Part shown: positions 1-12,113 of the stretch, in pieces | Layout of the letters: each line of letters starts with the position of its first letter | Numbering within the stretch: position 1 is the stretch's first letter | DNA from: Rhizomys pruinosus | Lineage: Eukaryota; Chordata; Mammalia; Rodentia; Spalacidae | DNA: 64,000 nucleotides | Assembly: GCA_009823505.1 (NCBI GenBank) | Contig: VZQC01007129.1 | Coordinates: 1,260,240-1,324,239, forward strand | Reading direction: 5' to 3' | Notes under the pieces: generated by a model | Seen by the model: the letters and a program-made list of their open reading frames with translations, nothing else | What the model was told of the DNA's origin: nothing | Database searches by the model: none | Program-made: the position numbers and the translations under genes

Positions 1-540
1 GACAATTGGCTGGTGTAAAGTAATTTATCTTTTGCCTAACCTTGCTGGGAGTGTCAGGACTCAGGCATTCAGTGGCTGCATAGAACTAGGAAAACTGTTT
101 AACCTGTTCCTTTACTTAAATAGGGAAATGGGATTGAAGAGTCTTTTTATTTTAATTGTTAAAGAGGAGTTTTTACTTTATTTTAAATGGAATGATATAT
201 CTTGTTTTTATTACACATATCACTGGAACTTGTTTTTCTTTAGAGACAGTCATAGAGCCATTACCACTATATAATTGTTCTGTTTTCCAATTTGTCACAG
301 GTCTTTGCATTGTAATGTATATTGTGAGAGAAGTCTATTTTTAAGTCTATTTCTGACTCAAGACTTACAGACCATTCTTGCTGCCAGGAAAAAGCCCTGT
401 GCCTAAGAGAGGCATTTTAATTGCCAGTTACTGGCACATTCAAATAGTTTGTTTTGTATCTATAAGCTGGCCCTAAGAAAAGATCTTTATTGTGCTCAGT
501 GTTATGCTAAGTCCAACACCAGTAAAACGTAATATCCTAG
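1..540. other. Unannotated left flank
   Basis: AT-rich sequence without a convincing reading frame. It may include the far 3' untranslated part of the minus-strand SLC37-type retrocopy to its right, since a processed copy would place its 3' UTR here, but I see no poly-A remnant (a T run on this strand) that fixes its end. Confidence 0.4.
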
Positions 541-884
541 GAAAGCATCTCAATCTCGGGGTGATCTTAGCCGGGTATTCTGCCAGGGACCTCCAGGGGG
601 TCCAGCCCCGCAGGACACATCTCCCCCGCCTGTCTTGAATATGATTTCTCATATTACTTTACACAAGCGACACTGGAGTGGGTGTGGCAGACGCGCAGGT
701 GGATGCCGCAACTACTGTGGTGTGGAGAAGCAGTGTGGCCCTCTGACTCGCCAGTGTCCGGGTAGCTGGCAGTGGAAGGTGGCAGGCAAGCAAGGTTCCG
801 CTGGTGCCTAGCCAACCCCACACAGAGTAAACTGAATGCTACAGGTCCTCGTGAGTTCCTGTAGTTCTTTCTTGTGTGCAGCAG
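541..884 (-). pseudogene. Possible 3' UTR remnant of the SLC37-type retrocopy
   Basis: This lies directly 3' of the pseudogene stop codon on the minus strand and is GC-richer than the sequence to its left. A processed copy would carry 3' UTR here. The assignment is by position only; I do not recognise the UTR itself. Confidence 0.3.
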
Positions 885-1290
885 TCATTCACTCAACATG
901 GAAACTTGTCTCCTTTGCACAAGGGAGAATACTTCCCTCACTATTAACGGTGAGATAAATAGAACTGTACAACTTGTCATGAAAATGAAAACATAGACAA
1001 CCCATATCCACCCTAGGTTGTCCTGTATCAAAGACACCAGATGCTGGCCCACAGCAGCACCAACGCTCCCAGTTCCACCACCAATTCCCGTGACGGTGGC
1101 CAGAGCCTCAGAGCTCCCCTGGATCAGCTCTTGGTGACCCAAGTCTGCAGAAATAGCCAAACTAATCATGTTGGAAGGCCCACGGATTAAAAAACCCTTG
1201 TCCAGGGTGAGTTTCAAAGGGAGAGACTGCAGGAAGCCCTGGAGGCTGAAGTGGGTCAGGCACTCTGCCATGGCTGATCTGACTAATAAA
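885..1290 (-). pseudogene. 5'-truncated processed pseudogene of an SLC37-family transporter (best match SLC37A3)
   Basis: Minus-strand translation gives about 120 residues resembling the C-terminal end of the SLC37 group of major-facilitator sugar-phosphate transporters. They include a GPSNMIS stretch, an EALATVTGI segment followed by GTGS, a hydrophobic final helix (VYVFIFMTSCTVLFIS) and a short basic cytoplasmic tail ending at the TGA at 885-887. The last exons of the parent gene appear joined without introns, as expected of an L1-made retrocopy. The N-terminal three quarters of a roughly 500-residue transporter is missing; upstream the sequence passes into a CT repeat. The motif around GTGS reads GIGGGTGS where I recall an acidic residue in the family (VDGTGS), a damaging change. 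The choice of SLC37A3 over SLC37A1/A2/A4 rests on the tail sequence as I remember it. No promoter is visible; it is probably not expressed. Confidence 0.65.
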
Positions 1291-1325
1291 GTTTTTAACT
1301 TTTTACTTTTCATTCACATTTTCTC

Positions 1326-1404
1326 TGAATTGCCTAGTCAGGGCTCTCTCTCTCTTCTCTCCCCTCCCCTCCCTGCCTCTCCCCTTCCCCTCCCTTTCCT
1401 CCTC

Positions 1405-1461
<57 letters not shown>

Positions 1462-1462
1462 C
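1326..1462. repeat. (CT)n low-complexity tract
   Basis: Pyrimidine-only stretch that begins as mixed CCCT/CCTT and becomes a near-perfect (TC)n run from about 1409. Reading frames through it (Ser-Leu or Arg-Glu repeats) are artefacts of the dinucleotide. Confidence 0.95.
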
Positions 1463-1469
1463 CTTATTC

Positions 1470-1645
1470 TGGCTGGCAAGCTCAGGGTCCACTTGTCTCT
1501 GTCCCCAGTGCTGGAACTGCAGACACGTGTGGCCATGTTGGACTTCTTCATGCAGGTCCTGGGGAGTCACACTTAGGGCATCATGCCTGGGCATCAGGAA
1601 CACTTACCCACTGAGCCAACTCCTCAGACACCACTTTCCTCCATT
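1470..1645 (-). mobile_element. B4-type SINE fragment, minus orientation
   Basis: The text 'cagtgctggaactgcag', then 'catgcaggtcctgggg' and 'cttacccactgagccaac' follows the order of the reverse complement of rodent B4/RSINE1 elements. It is diverged and lacks clear target-site duplications. Confidence 0.55.
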
Positions 1646-1684
1646 TTAACTCACATTCATCTGCCTTTCCCTGAGGGTTTAGCT

Positions 1685-1915
1685 CCTTGATCTTTGCTTA
1701 TGAAATCCTTATTCGTTGCAAGGTCATAAAGAGTTTCTGTTTTCTTGGCAAGTTCCATTTTTTGTCCTTGATGTTTAACCTATTAGCTTATCTGAAATTG
1801 GCTTGTGTGTATCCTATGACACCCAATCTTATTTACTCCCTTATTTTCACAAGTTTTGCCAGAATTTTCCAAAGAAATAACTTCTGTGTCTGTTGCTTTT
1901 CTATTTATTAAAACT
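1685..1915 (-). mobile_element. Old L1 ORF2 fragment, antisense
   Basis: AT-rich stretch resembling the reverse complement of the distal L1 ORF2 region ('tttcttggcaagttcc', 'ttattttcacaagttttgcc'). Heavily mutated, with no usable frame. Family assignment is from general resemblance only. Confidence 0.4.
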
Positions 1916-1918
1916 TTG

Positions 1919-2046
1919 GTTTTTTTTTTTGTTTGTTTGTTTCACTATCTGCATTTTTCTCTTTTCTTTTCTTTCTCTTTCTTTTTTTTTTTTTTTTTTT
2001 TTTTTTTTGNGTCTCTACTGATTTTTTTGTCTTGGCTCTTTTTTTC

Positions 2047-2079
<33 letters not shown>

Positions 2080-2083
2080 TTTT
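1919..2083. repeat. T-rich low-complexity tract with one N
   Basis: Runs of T broken by C, with the only undetermined base of the window at 2010. Such tracts often break assemblies. It sits exactly at the left edge of the noisy duplicated block, so it probably marks a former assembly gap. Confidence 0.9.
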
Positions 2084-5000
2084 CACTGTGTTCTTTGAGT
2101 TTGTTGACTTCTGAACTTTCTAAAGCCGGACAGTTTAGGTCTGCAATTGCACTCCTTTTAAGTGCTGAGCTTCTGCGTTTGCATCTTCCCTTCGAGGGCA
2201 GCTTGGAGACCACTTCATCTGGAGGTGCAGCAAATACGACAGCATTCAAAAATATTTCTAATATCCAGAAAGATTGTTTTCCTTATCCCCATGACTTACT
2301 AAGAAATATGCTCTGAAAATTAGTTAAAGTGTTTTGCCTGTTAGTGAAGTTTTTTTTTTTATTCTCGTATTGTGTATCAATTACTTGTCTGCATGCAGGG
2401 TCGTGCACCCGTGTCTTGAATGCCGCGGAAGGTCAGAAGAAGTCTCGGATTCCCCACTGGAGTGGAGCTCTCCTGAATTGGAGTTTTCCAAGACAGCTGT
2501 CGGCGCCATGTGGGGTGCTGGGGGATCGAACTGGGTTCCTCTGCAAGCAGAGATTGGCGCTGCTTAACTGCTAGGCCATCTCTGCAGCCCTGCTGTTTAT
2601 TATTTTAAAAAATCCTGTTGAATTACAGAATTGTTCTGCACCAGTCAGGTCCAGCCTGGCTCAGATCTTTGAAGCTTCACTTTGAAAAACATTACACTGT
2701 CTTGTCTTTGCGGAGGAAGTGCTCCAATAGTTCATTAAATAAGCTTCCCATTTATGTTGGCAAAAAATTATGCTTATATGGATTTTTGCACATCTGGTTT
2801 TCAAGATACTGATCCAGATATATTATAACTTCTATATATATCCAATAATTTGTTAATTCTCTGTATTTCTGTCAGGTTTACATGGTTTTAGAGCTAGGTT
2901 CTTTGGTATATGTAAGTTTAAAATTATTACTTTTCTGGGAGATTATTTCTAATAAAACAACAGTGATCATATTTATCTTTAGTATCGGTGTGTGTGTGTT
3001 GTCGTGTGTGTTGTTGGTGGTTGGCCATGCCACAGGTAACTCTTTTTGCTCAAAGGTTATTTTTGCTTTGGACATACATATCTTAAATTCTTTTTGTTAG
3101 TAGTAATAGTATGGTATCCAACTATATATTTTCTTCTTTGTGCTATCCGTTTTGTTGTTTGTTATTAATTGTTAAGTTAACATTATAAAGAATTCTTGAT
3201 TTTTAAAAATCAAAGATATAATCAGATCGCAGGGCTAGAAAGATGTGCTTCAGCAGCTAAGAGCACTGACATCTCTTAACGAGACCGTGGTAGTGATTCC
3301 CAGCACCCACCGCATGGTTGTCCTAACAACTGATCGTAACTCCAGTCTATCAACTGGATCTGACACCCGCTGTCTGGACCTCCTAAGGCATTAGACAATC
3401 ATAGTGTGCCACCTTATGTACATGAAGGCAATACCATTCAAACCATTAAATAAATAAATTAATAATAAAATATTAAAATATACGTATAACAGGGTTGTAG
3501 AGCAACTCGAAACGGCTGCTCTGCAGAGGCGACCTGGTTTCTATCCCCTAGCCCCCACATGGATGTCGGAGTTCGGAACCTATCCGTAACTCATTCCGGA
3601 GAACTCCAGGTCCAGGGGAATCCGACAAGCCCTCTTTCTTACCTCTGTTGGGCATTGCATACTATGGGTAGCAGGCACAAACCACATGCAGACTAGTAGT
3701 TATTCGACACCAAAAATAAATAAATAATAATTTAAAAATTAAAAATACTCCATACAAATAATAAATTTTACACTACTCTTCATCCCGCCCGTCCTTAATA
3801 CTTTTCTCTTCATCAGCCCTCTTCCTCTTCTCTTTGAAGGTTATTATATGTCATTTAGTATATGTGACTGATTGAGGTGTGTGTGTAGATGTGTGGATGT
3901 GGGTGTGTCATCCATATGCGTGCTGCCTGGCATGTCTTTGTTGTGCAGTTGTGGAGGTCAAGAAGACGACCATCTCTTTCACACTTATGTGATATCACCA
4001 GAAATTCGAACCTCAGATGGGATCAGGCTTGGCTGCTAGCAAGCACCTTTACACACTGGGCATTTCATGGGCACTTTTCTTTTTGAAGAAAGGACTTCAT
4101 TTAGTAGACCAGGCAGGTCTCAAAACTCATTGATCCTCCTTGTGTTGGATTCTATGGGGGATGTCAGCCACCACACCCCAGCTTTCAGACTTTTTAAGTG
4201 GCTGAATTTATCCCTTTACTTAGTAAAGTCAGTGAAATTCTGTAACAGTTCACCTGCTTCTCTCGTCTTGATTCTGCGCTATACTTTACATTTTTCCCTA
4301 CTCTACCCAGATGTCCGCCATCTTTTTCTTGGTATTTGAGCTGCCTTTTCTTTATTCTCGTTTCCTTTAGTATACGTATGAATTTCATATCCTCTATTTT
4401 TTTAAACCTCTGTCATATCCAACCCATTCTTTGACATCATTTGAGCTTGAATGTTTAGTGCATGCATCCCTCCCTCCTTCCATCCTTATGCTTTTCCTTT
4501 GCACCAAACACATGTGCTTGAGTGAGGTCCCGCACCCCTGTTGATCATTTATCCACTTATGATACGAGCTTGTATCATTTCTTGGCAACTGTCCATATAT
4601 GACAGCTCGCTTTTTTCCTTGTCATGCCCCTACTACTTGAACCCAAGAACAATGTTCACTGAAGGCACCCTAATACACTAGAGCATGGAGGTGGTGTCTG
4701 TCGCAGCCAGCGTCTTAGACACGCTCATCCTGATACGTCTCCTACTCGTCTTGACCCTTCCAAACCATTCGCTTTCTCTTACAGCACGCTTTGCTTCATC
4801 CTTCTGGTATCATCAGAGCTTTTTCTCCACCATTTTGTACCATTGCGGCAAAGGGTGTGGCTTCCCATCTTCCCTTTGTTCTGCCTCCTATAAAACATTT
4901 TCTTATTATGTTTATGAGTATACTGTATTTCCACTGAGCATGTATGTAAGATGCAGAACATATGCTGTGAAGGTCTTTTGAAAGTCTGGTAACCAGTGCT

Positions 5001-8000
5001 TGTGGACTATATTGAAGTGTACCCGTCTGCTCTGGGAAATGTATGCAATAACCCGAGCTGGAATGTATCTGTAATAACCTGCGTGAAGCGCATGTAAGTG
5101 TACCATGCTGCGTGAAGTATACAATGTAGCCCTGTGGCTGTTGCCTATGTGTATGTAAGTTTACCTATTGCGTGGCGATATATGAGTTACCCATGCTGTG
5201 AATGTAGCAAGTTACCGGCTGCTGAATGTATTAAGATGTATCCCTGCTCGTCGTAATTGTAATGCAAGTGTATCCCGCTTTCTGACTGAATGTATGTATA
5301 GTTAGTACTGTGCCTGTGAATATGCTATGTAAGTTACCTTGCCTGTGTAATGTATATTAAATGACTCGTGTGGTAATGATGTAAAGTGTCAACCACGTGC
5401 TTTGAAGTGTTGAATGTAAAGTGTACCTGTGCTGTGAATGTATGCAAGCGTACTTGTGCTGTGAATGTACGTAAGTGTACTTGTATTGTAATGTATTGTA
5501 AGTGTGTACTGTGCCTGTGAATGTATGCAATTGTAACTTCTGACCTTGGATGTATGCAAGTGTACCGTGCTGTGAATGTATGTAAGTCCTTGGTACCTGT
5601 GCTGTGAATAGTATGCAAGTTTACCCGTGCTTTGAATGTATGCAAGCTGTACCGATGCTGGTGAATGTATGTAAGTGTACCTGATGCTGTGAATCGTATT
5701 GGTAACTTGTCCCAGCGTGTGCATGTATGTAAGCTACCATGGCTGTGAATTATGCAAGTTTCGTACTTGTTGCTGGAATGTACGATAATGTACCTGGTGC
5801 TCGTGGACATGTTATGTAAGTGTACCCATGTGCCTGTGCCATGTCATGCGAAGGTTGCTACCCTGAGTGTGAAAAGACTTGAAATAGTAAGTGGTAACCC
5901 ATTGCTGTAAGTATGCAAGGTGTACCCGCGGGCTGGCAGAATGTCATTTGTTAAAAGAAAGAGCGGTACCTGTATGTGAATGTACATGAAGTGTACCCTG
6001 TCGAAGTATGTAAAGATGTACATGTGCTGTAAGTGTATCGTAAATGTACCTGCTGCGTGAATGTATGTTTAAGTTACCGTCTGTGAATGTATGCAAGCTT
6101 GTACTTGTGCTGTGAATGTATACGTAGTGTACCCGTGCTTGATGCAATGTAGAGGTACCTGTGCTGGGTGAATAGTAGCAATACACGTCGCGTAGATGTC
6201 ATGCAACTTGTACCTGTGGCGTGAACGTATGCAAGGTACCCGTGCTGATGAATGTATACAAGCTGTTTACCCGTATGGGACTCCGTCGATGTAAAGTTTA
6301 CCTGTGCTAGTGAATGTATGAAGGCTGTAACCCATTGCTGTGTATGGTTGTAAGTGTACCCGTGCCTGCAGACTGATGCAAGTCGTACCCGGGCTGTGAA
6401 TCCCGCCAAGTGTACCTAGTGTGTGTGAATATATGCATGTGTATCCTCCGTTGCTGATGAATGTGTATGCAAGTGTATGTAGTCGTGCTGTGAATTTATG
6501 TAAAGTGCTACCTGTGGCGTCTGTGTAACTGTATGTAAGATGTACCATGCTGTGAATGTAGGTAAGTTGTACTGGTGCTGTCGAAGTATTGCAAGATGTA
6601 CTTGTGGCGTGTGAAGTTACGTAAGGCTTGTTACCTGTGCATGTGAATAGTATGTAAGTGTACCCAGTAGCTGTGAAATTGTTATGCAAGCAAAGAACAT
6701 GTACCTGTTGCCTGTGAAGATAAGTTAAGTAGTGGACCCGTGCTGTGAATGTATGCAAGTGTACCACCTGGGCTGTGGGTGACACATATGTATGATAATC
6801 TTACCCCCTGTTTAGCTGTAATGTGTATAGCGCAAGTGGTCACCACCCCGGGCTGTGAATGTTCATGTTAAGCGTTGTTACCTCTCACTTGAATCTTGTT
6901 ATTATTGTACCCCGAGCTGTGAATGTATGTTTAAAGTGTCACCGGCTGGTGAGAAGCTAGGCAAGTGTTATCCCGGCTGTGAATGCTAATGTAAGTCGAT
7001 ACCGTGCCTCTTGTGATGTAGTGCAAGTTACTCTCGTGGCTTAGTGTATTCTAATGTTAAGGTGGGAGTAACCAGAGTAGCCTTGCCTGTTTGACTAGTG
7101 ATGTATGTAAGTGTACCCCGTGCTCTGCTCGCTAGTAATGAATGAATGCATTAAGTGTACCCGTGCTCGGTGAATGTACTGTAAGAGTGTGACCCGGGCT
7201 GTAGAATGTATTGCAAGTGTACCCCGGGCTTGTGAATGTTGTAATGTAACTGTACCCCGTAGGTTAGTGAAATTTATGCAAAGTGTACCCGGCTGTGAAC
7301 GATTATTAGTTTACCGCGTTGCTGTGAACTGTATTTAAAGTGCCTATACCCTGCTGCTGTGAATGTAAACTAATGTAAGCCTTTACCTGGGTTCGCTATG
7401 TGAACGTGGCTATGTAAAGGTGTACCCCAGTTGCTGTGAATGTAATGTAAGATGTACCTTAGGTCTGTGATTATGTATTGCTATAAGTTTTGTACTTTGT
7501 TGCGTCGAGATGTATCGTATTAGTCTGTACCCCGATCCTGCTGATATGTATTTGAACGATGGTACACCCTGTGTGTGAGATTGATAATGCAAAGCTCGTA
7601 CCCCGTTGCTGGAATGTATATGCAAGTAGCCTCTACAGTGTTCCGTCGTGGAATGTATTTTCAAGTGTCGCTACCCAAAGTGTTGTGAGATGTATGCCAA
7701 GATGTACCCGTTGCTGTGAATGTATGTAAGTGTTACCTGTGGCTGTTGAAATGTAAGGTAAGTTGTTACCTCCATGCGGTGAACTTGTCATGCACAAAGT
7801 GACCTGCTACTAGTGAATGATGCATGCAGTCTTGTGATTTGTGCTGTGAACTGGTACTAAGGTGTACGCGCGTGCTGGTGAAATTATGTAAGTGTACCCT
7901 GTTGCTGTAATGTATTGTTAAGATGAGCTACCCAGTGCTGTGAAGTAATGTAAGATGCTACCCGTTCTTGTGAAATGTATGTGGCAAAGGTTGTAGTTGT

Positions 8001-10388
8001 GCTGTTAAATGCTCTTATGCTTAGTTTGATACTCTTGATCTCAGAAGTTATGTTATGTGTACCCGTTGCTGTGAATGTATTGTATAAGCTGTTAACCACG
8101 GTGTTCTGTTGAATTGTATTTTGTTAAAAGTCATTGTTTGTTATGTTTCCACCACTGATCGCTGTTGAATGAGATTAATGCAAAGATGTAACCTTGTCTT
8201 AATGGTCAACTATCGACCTATAACGGGTAACAATGTGAAATGGGTATGTTAAATTGTACCCGTCCGTGCTGGAAGATGTAAGAGTTGTTACCCTCTTGGT
8301 GAATGTAATGCTCAAGGATTCACCCGTGTAGTTATGTTCTAGTCTTCCGGACATTGTTATGGCTAATCTGATCCACGTTCTGTTGATCATGTATTAGCAA
8401 GGATGTACCCCGGTTGCTGTGAATGTATGTAATTAACCTGTGCTTGAAGTCTATTGTAAGTGCTACCCTGCGTGAAGTAAAGCTTACCCTGTGCTGTGAT
8501 TTCCAGTGTACTTGTGCTGTGAATGTACGTAAGTGTACCTGTTGCGTGAATGTATGTACAGAGTACCCTGCTCGGAGTGAATCGTATAGTAACTTACCGC
8601 CGCTGAATGATGCAAGTTAACCCGGTGTCCTCTGTTGTTAATTGTAAGTTACCCGTGCTGGAATGTAGCGACAGTGTACCACGGTCTGTGATGTATGTAG
8701 TGTAACCCGGTGGGCTGTGATGTCATTTAAAGTCTACCCGTGCTGTGACATTGTGATGCCAAGCGCTGTACCCTGGGCTGTGAATGTAATGAAGGTACCC
8801 GTGCTTGTGAAATGTTATGCAAGCTGTGTACCTCCGCTTGCCTGGTGAACTGTACTCGCAATAATTACCTTTCTCTGACATGTGAAGTTGTCACCGTACA
8901 CGATGTACCGTTTTCGCGAATGTGTTAAGCTGTTTGTACCCTGCCTGGTTACACTGTATCATGCAAGTGCATCAAGTAATCCCGGTTCTCTGCTCGTGCA
9001 TGTCAACAGTGTACCTGTGCTGTGAATGTATTGCAATGTACCTCTGTCATGCTTTAATGTTTTCATCCCAAGTGTACCGTGACTGTGACATGATGTTAAG
9101 TGTACCATGTGCTGTTGCATTGTACTTGTAAGTCGTACCACCTCTAGTCTGTGACATTGTGATGGACAAGTGTTACCTGTGCCTTTGTGCATATGTATAC
9201 AACGCCACTATACTTGCTCTCTGCTAATAGTGACCCCGTAAGAGAGTGTTACCCTCCCCTCGTTGAAATGCGCTACAATGTAATCTATGATCTGCTTGTA
9301 CTGTGGAATAGTATGTAAAACGTTATGTCACTCCGTTGTTGGATGTATGTAAACTTACCTGTGGCTTGAATGTATTACATAAGCTGTAGTTGTTGCTGTG
9401 AATTTAGATTAGAGTGTACCGTGCTATCGATGTTATATGTGTAGTAAGTTACCCGTGCTGTAATGTGGTTATGTTAGCTTTACCCGTTGCTGTGAAATGG
9501 TATACTTAGTTAAAGTGTACCTGTGCTGTGAGATGTATGGTAAGCTACGTACTTGTGCCTGTGCAATGTGTAATTGTACCCGTGCTGTGAATGTATGTAA
9601 GTGTAACCCGGTGTCTGTAAATGTATGCAAGATGTACTGCTCCCGGCGTGTTGTGAATAGTATGCAAGTGTACCCGTGGCTGTGAAGTATTGCAAGTGTA
9701 CCCGTGCTTTGTGATGTATATGTAAGTGTACCTTGTGCTGTAATATGTAAAGGTTACCCCATCGTGACAGATGTTAGTGTACCTGTGCTGTGAATGTACG
9801 CAAGTGTACTTGTGCTGTGAATGTACGTAAGTGTACCATGTGCTGAATGTATTGTAAGTGTACTTTTGCTGTGAATGTAGTAAGCTATGTGACCCGGGCT
9901 TGTGAATGATATGGCAGTTACCCGCTGGAATGTATGTAATGTCCCAGTGACCTGTGAATTCGTATGCAAGTGTACCCGGGGACTATAATGTATGTAAGTG
10001 TACCCGGTGTGAATTATATAAAGTGTACTCGTTGCAGATTGAAGTTATGCAAGCGCTGTACCCGTGGCTGTGAATGTATTGGACAAGTGACTTGGCACGT
10101 GAATGTATTTTGCAAGTGTACCCGGGGCGTGAAATGTTTATGTGTAAGTGTGTACCAGTTGCTTGATGATGTTATGTAAGTGACCCGTTGCTTGGAATGG
10201 ATGTAAGGTAACCTGCTGCTGTGAGTGTATGCAAAGTACTTGTGCTTGAATTTTACCGTTAAGATACCATGTGCGTATGTATGTAAGTAACCTCGGCTGT
10301 TGAATGTATGCAGTCGCGTTATACCCGTCTGTGAATTGTATGCAAGGTACTTGTGCTAGTGTATTGTATGTAAGTGTACCTGGGTCGT
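2011..10388. other. Error-rich duplicate of 10389-14260, probably an uncorrected long read used as gap fill
   Basis: From 2081 the text follows the sequence that starts again at 10389: the same B2 (2365-2590 against 10651-10881), L1 piece (2600-2990 against 10890-11280), tandem pair of SINEs (3225-3735 against 11502-11982), B4 (3870-4185 against 12040-12355) and unique flank, then the 27-bp array. Differences are scattered single-base insertions and deletions rather than substitutions. Between the anchors TTTCACTGTG and TGTATGTAAG this copy measures 2860 bp (2081 to 4941) against 2629 bp in the clean copy (10389 to 13018), about 9 percent longer, which is typical of insertion-biased raw reads. 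Its right edge at about 10380 jumps from inside the array straight back to the left flank. I do not count its elements as separate genomic features. Confidence 0.8.
4941..10380. repeat. Noisy copy of the 27-bp minisatellite
   Basis: About 5.4 kb of degraded units of the form TGTATGTAAGTGTACC plus YGTGCTGTGAA. Nearly every unit has its own private indel, worst at about 6800-9400, while a few stretches (9780-9840, for example) are almost clean. After correcting for about 9 percent net insertion it represents about 5 kb, or about 185 units. It ends inside the array without reaching the right-hand flank. Confidence 0.8.
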
Positions 10389-10650
10389 TTTCACTGTGTT
10401 TGAGTTGTTGATCTTCTTAACTTTCTAAGCCGGACATTTAGGTCATTCAATTGCCAACTCCTTTTTAAGTGCTGAGCTCTGCGTTTGCATCTCCCTTCGA
10501 GGGCAGCTTGGAGTACACTTCATCTGGAGGTGCAGCAAACGCAGCATTCAAAAATATTTTCTAATATCCATAAAGATTTTTCCTTATCCCATGACTTACT
10601 AAGAAATATGTCTGAAAATTAGTAAAGGTTTTTGCTGTTATTGAATTTTT
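10389..10650. other. Start of the clean contig copy
   Basis: First bases of the accurate version of the duplicated flank. The initial hundred bases may still be partly unpolished. I do not recognise an element in it. It ends with the left target-site duplication of the next B2 (10633-10650). Confidence 0.5.
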
Positions 10651-10881
10651 TTTTTTTATTTCTGTATGTGTATCAATGTACTGTCTGCATGCAGGTCTGT
10701 GCACCCGTGTCGTGCAATGCCGCGGAGGTCAGAAGAGAGTCTCGGATTCCCCTGGAGCTGGAGCTCTCCTGGAATTGGAGTTTCAGACAGCTGTCGGCCG
10801 CCATGTGGGTGCTGGGGATCGAACCTGGGTCCTCTGCAAGAGCGGTTGGCGCTCTTAACCGCTAGGCCATCTCTCCAGCCC
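10651..10881 (-). mobile_element. B2 SINE, minus orientation, with 18-bp target-site duplication
   Basis: Read on the minus strand it begins GGGCTGGAGAGATGGCCTAG, contains the Pol III B-box region (GGTTCGATCCC) and ends in an A-rich tail. It carries the internal duplication shared by the young B2 copies in this window. Perfect 18-bp direct repeats (TGCTGTTATTGAATTTTT) lie at 10633-10650 and 10882-10899. Confidence 0.92.
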
Positions 10882-10899
10882 TGCTGTTATTGAATTTTT

Positions 10900-11280
10900 A
10901 AAAAATCCTGTTGTAATTACAGAATTGTTCTGCACCAGTTCAGGTCCAGCCTGTGCTCAATCTTTGAAGCTTCACTTTGAAAAACATACACTGTCTGTCT
11001 TTGCTGGAGGAAGTGCTCATCAGTTCATTAAATAAGCTTCCCATTTATGTTGGCAAAATATTACATGCTTATATGGATTTTTGCACACTTGGTTTTCAAA
11101 TACTGATCACAGTATATTATAACTTTATATTATATCACAATAATTTGTTAATTTCTCTGTATTTCTGTCAGGTTTACATGGTTTTAGAGCTAGGTTCTTT
11201 GGTATATGTAAGTTTAAAATTATTACTTTTCTGGGAGATTAATTCTAATAAAAATACAGTGATCATATTTATCTTTAGTA
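10900..11280 (-). mobile_element. L1 fragment, antisense
   Basis: AT-rich sequence resembling antisense L1 ORF2, for example 'gagctaggttctttggtata'. No open frame of note. Interrupted on both sides by SINEs. Confidence 0.45.
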
Positions 11281-11281
11281 T

Positions 11282-11313
11282 CTGTGTGTGTGTGTGTGTC
11301 TGTGTGTGTGTGT
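11282..11313. repeat. (TG)n microsatellite
   Basis: Sixteen TG-type dinucleotides with one interruption. Confidence 0.95.
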
Positions 11314-11501
11314 TGGTGTGGCCATGCCACAGTATACTTTTTGCTCAAAAGGTTATTTTGTTGGACATAATATCTAGATTTCTTTTTGTTAGTAGTAATA
11401 TATGGTATCTAATATATATTTTTCTTCTTTGTGCTATCCTTTTTGCTTCTTTATATGTTAAGTTCATTATAAAAATTCTTGGCTTTAAAAATCAAATTTG
11501 A

Positions 11502-11982
11502 GGGGCTAGAAAGATGGCTCAGCAGCTAAGAGCACTGACCATTCTTACAGAGAACCTGGGTTTGATTCCCAGCACCCACATGGTGCCTAACAACTATCTG
11601 TAACTCCAGTTATAATGGATCTGACACCCTCTTCTGACCTCTATAGGCATTGGACAACATAGGTTCACTTATGTACATGAAGGCAATACATTCATACACA
11701 TAAAATAAAAATAATAAATAAAATATTAAAAATACTCATACAGGGCTGGAGAGCACCGACTGCTCTTGCAGAGGACCTGGGTTCTATCCCCAGCACCCAC
11801 ATGGTGGCTGAGAACCATCCGTAACTCCAATTCCAGGAGAACTCCAGTTCCAGGGGAATCCGACACCCTCTTCTTACCTCTGTGGCATTGCATGACATGG
11901 GTGCACAAACCTACATGCAGACAGTATATTCGTACACATAAATAAATAAATAAAATTTAAAAATTTAAAAAATACTCATACA
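11502..11982 (+). mobile_element. B2-type SINE, plus orientation, split by a second B2
   Basis: The outer element begins GGGGCTAGAAAGATGGCTCA and runs to an A-rich tail at about 11727. A 15-bp direct repeat AAAAATCAAATTTGA flanks the whole compound at 11487-11501 and 11983-11997, so the outer copy landed first and the inner copy later entered its tail. Confidence 0.88.
11743..11967 (+). mobile_element. Younger B2 SINE inserted in the tail of the previous one
   Basis: Begins GGGCTGGAGAGCACCGACTG, so about 20 bases of the usual head (around 'agatggcctagtggttaa') are missing. It has the internal duplication seen in the other young B2 copies and an AATAAATAAATAAA tail. Direct repeats AAAAATACTCATACA at 11728-11742 and 11968-11982 are its own target-site duplication, inside the outer element. 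Confidence 0.9.
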
Positions 11983-12039
11983 AAAAATCAAATTTGACAC
12001 TCTTCTCCCTCCGTCTTAATACTTTTCTTCCTCTTCCTT

Positions 12040-12076
12040 TCCTCTTTTAAGGTATTATTTATTATATATGTGTATG

Positions 12077-12113
<37 letters not shown>

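Noticed and set aside
2365..4185. Separate SINE insertions at 2.4, 3.2, 3.5 and 3.9 kb
   Set aside because: They are the noisy images of the SINEs at 10651, 11502, 11743 and 12040, not independent insertions.
4941..10380. A highly diverged natural satellite or centromere-like array
   Set aside because: Divergence is by private indels in nearly every unit, and the adjoining unique flank shows the same indel pattern, which fits sequencing error and not evolution.
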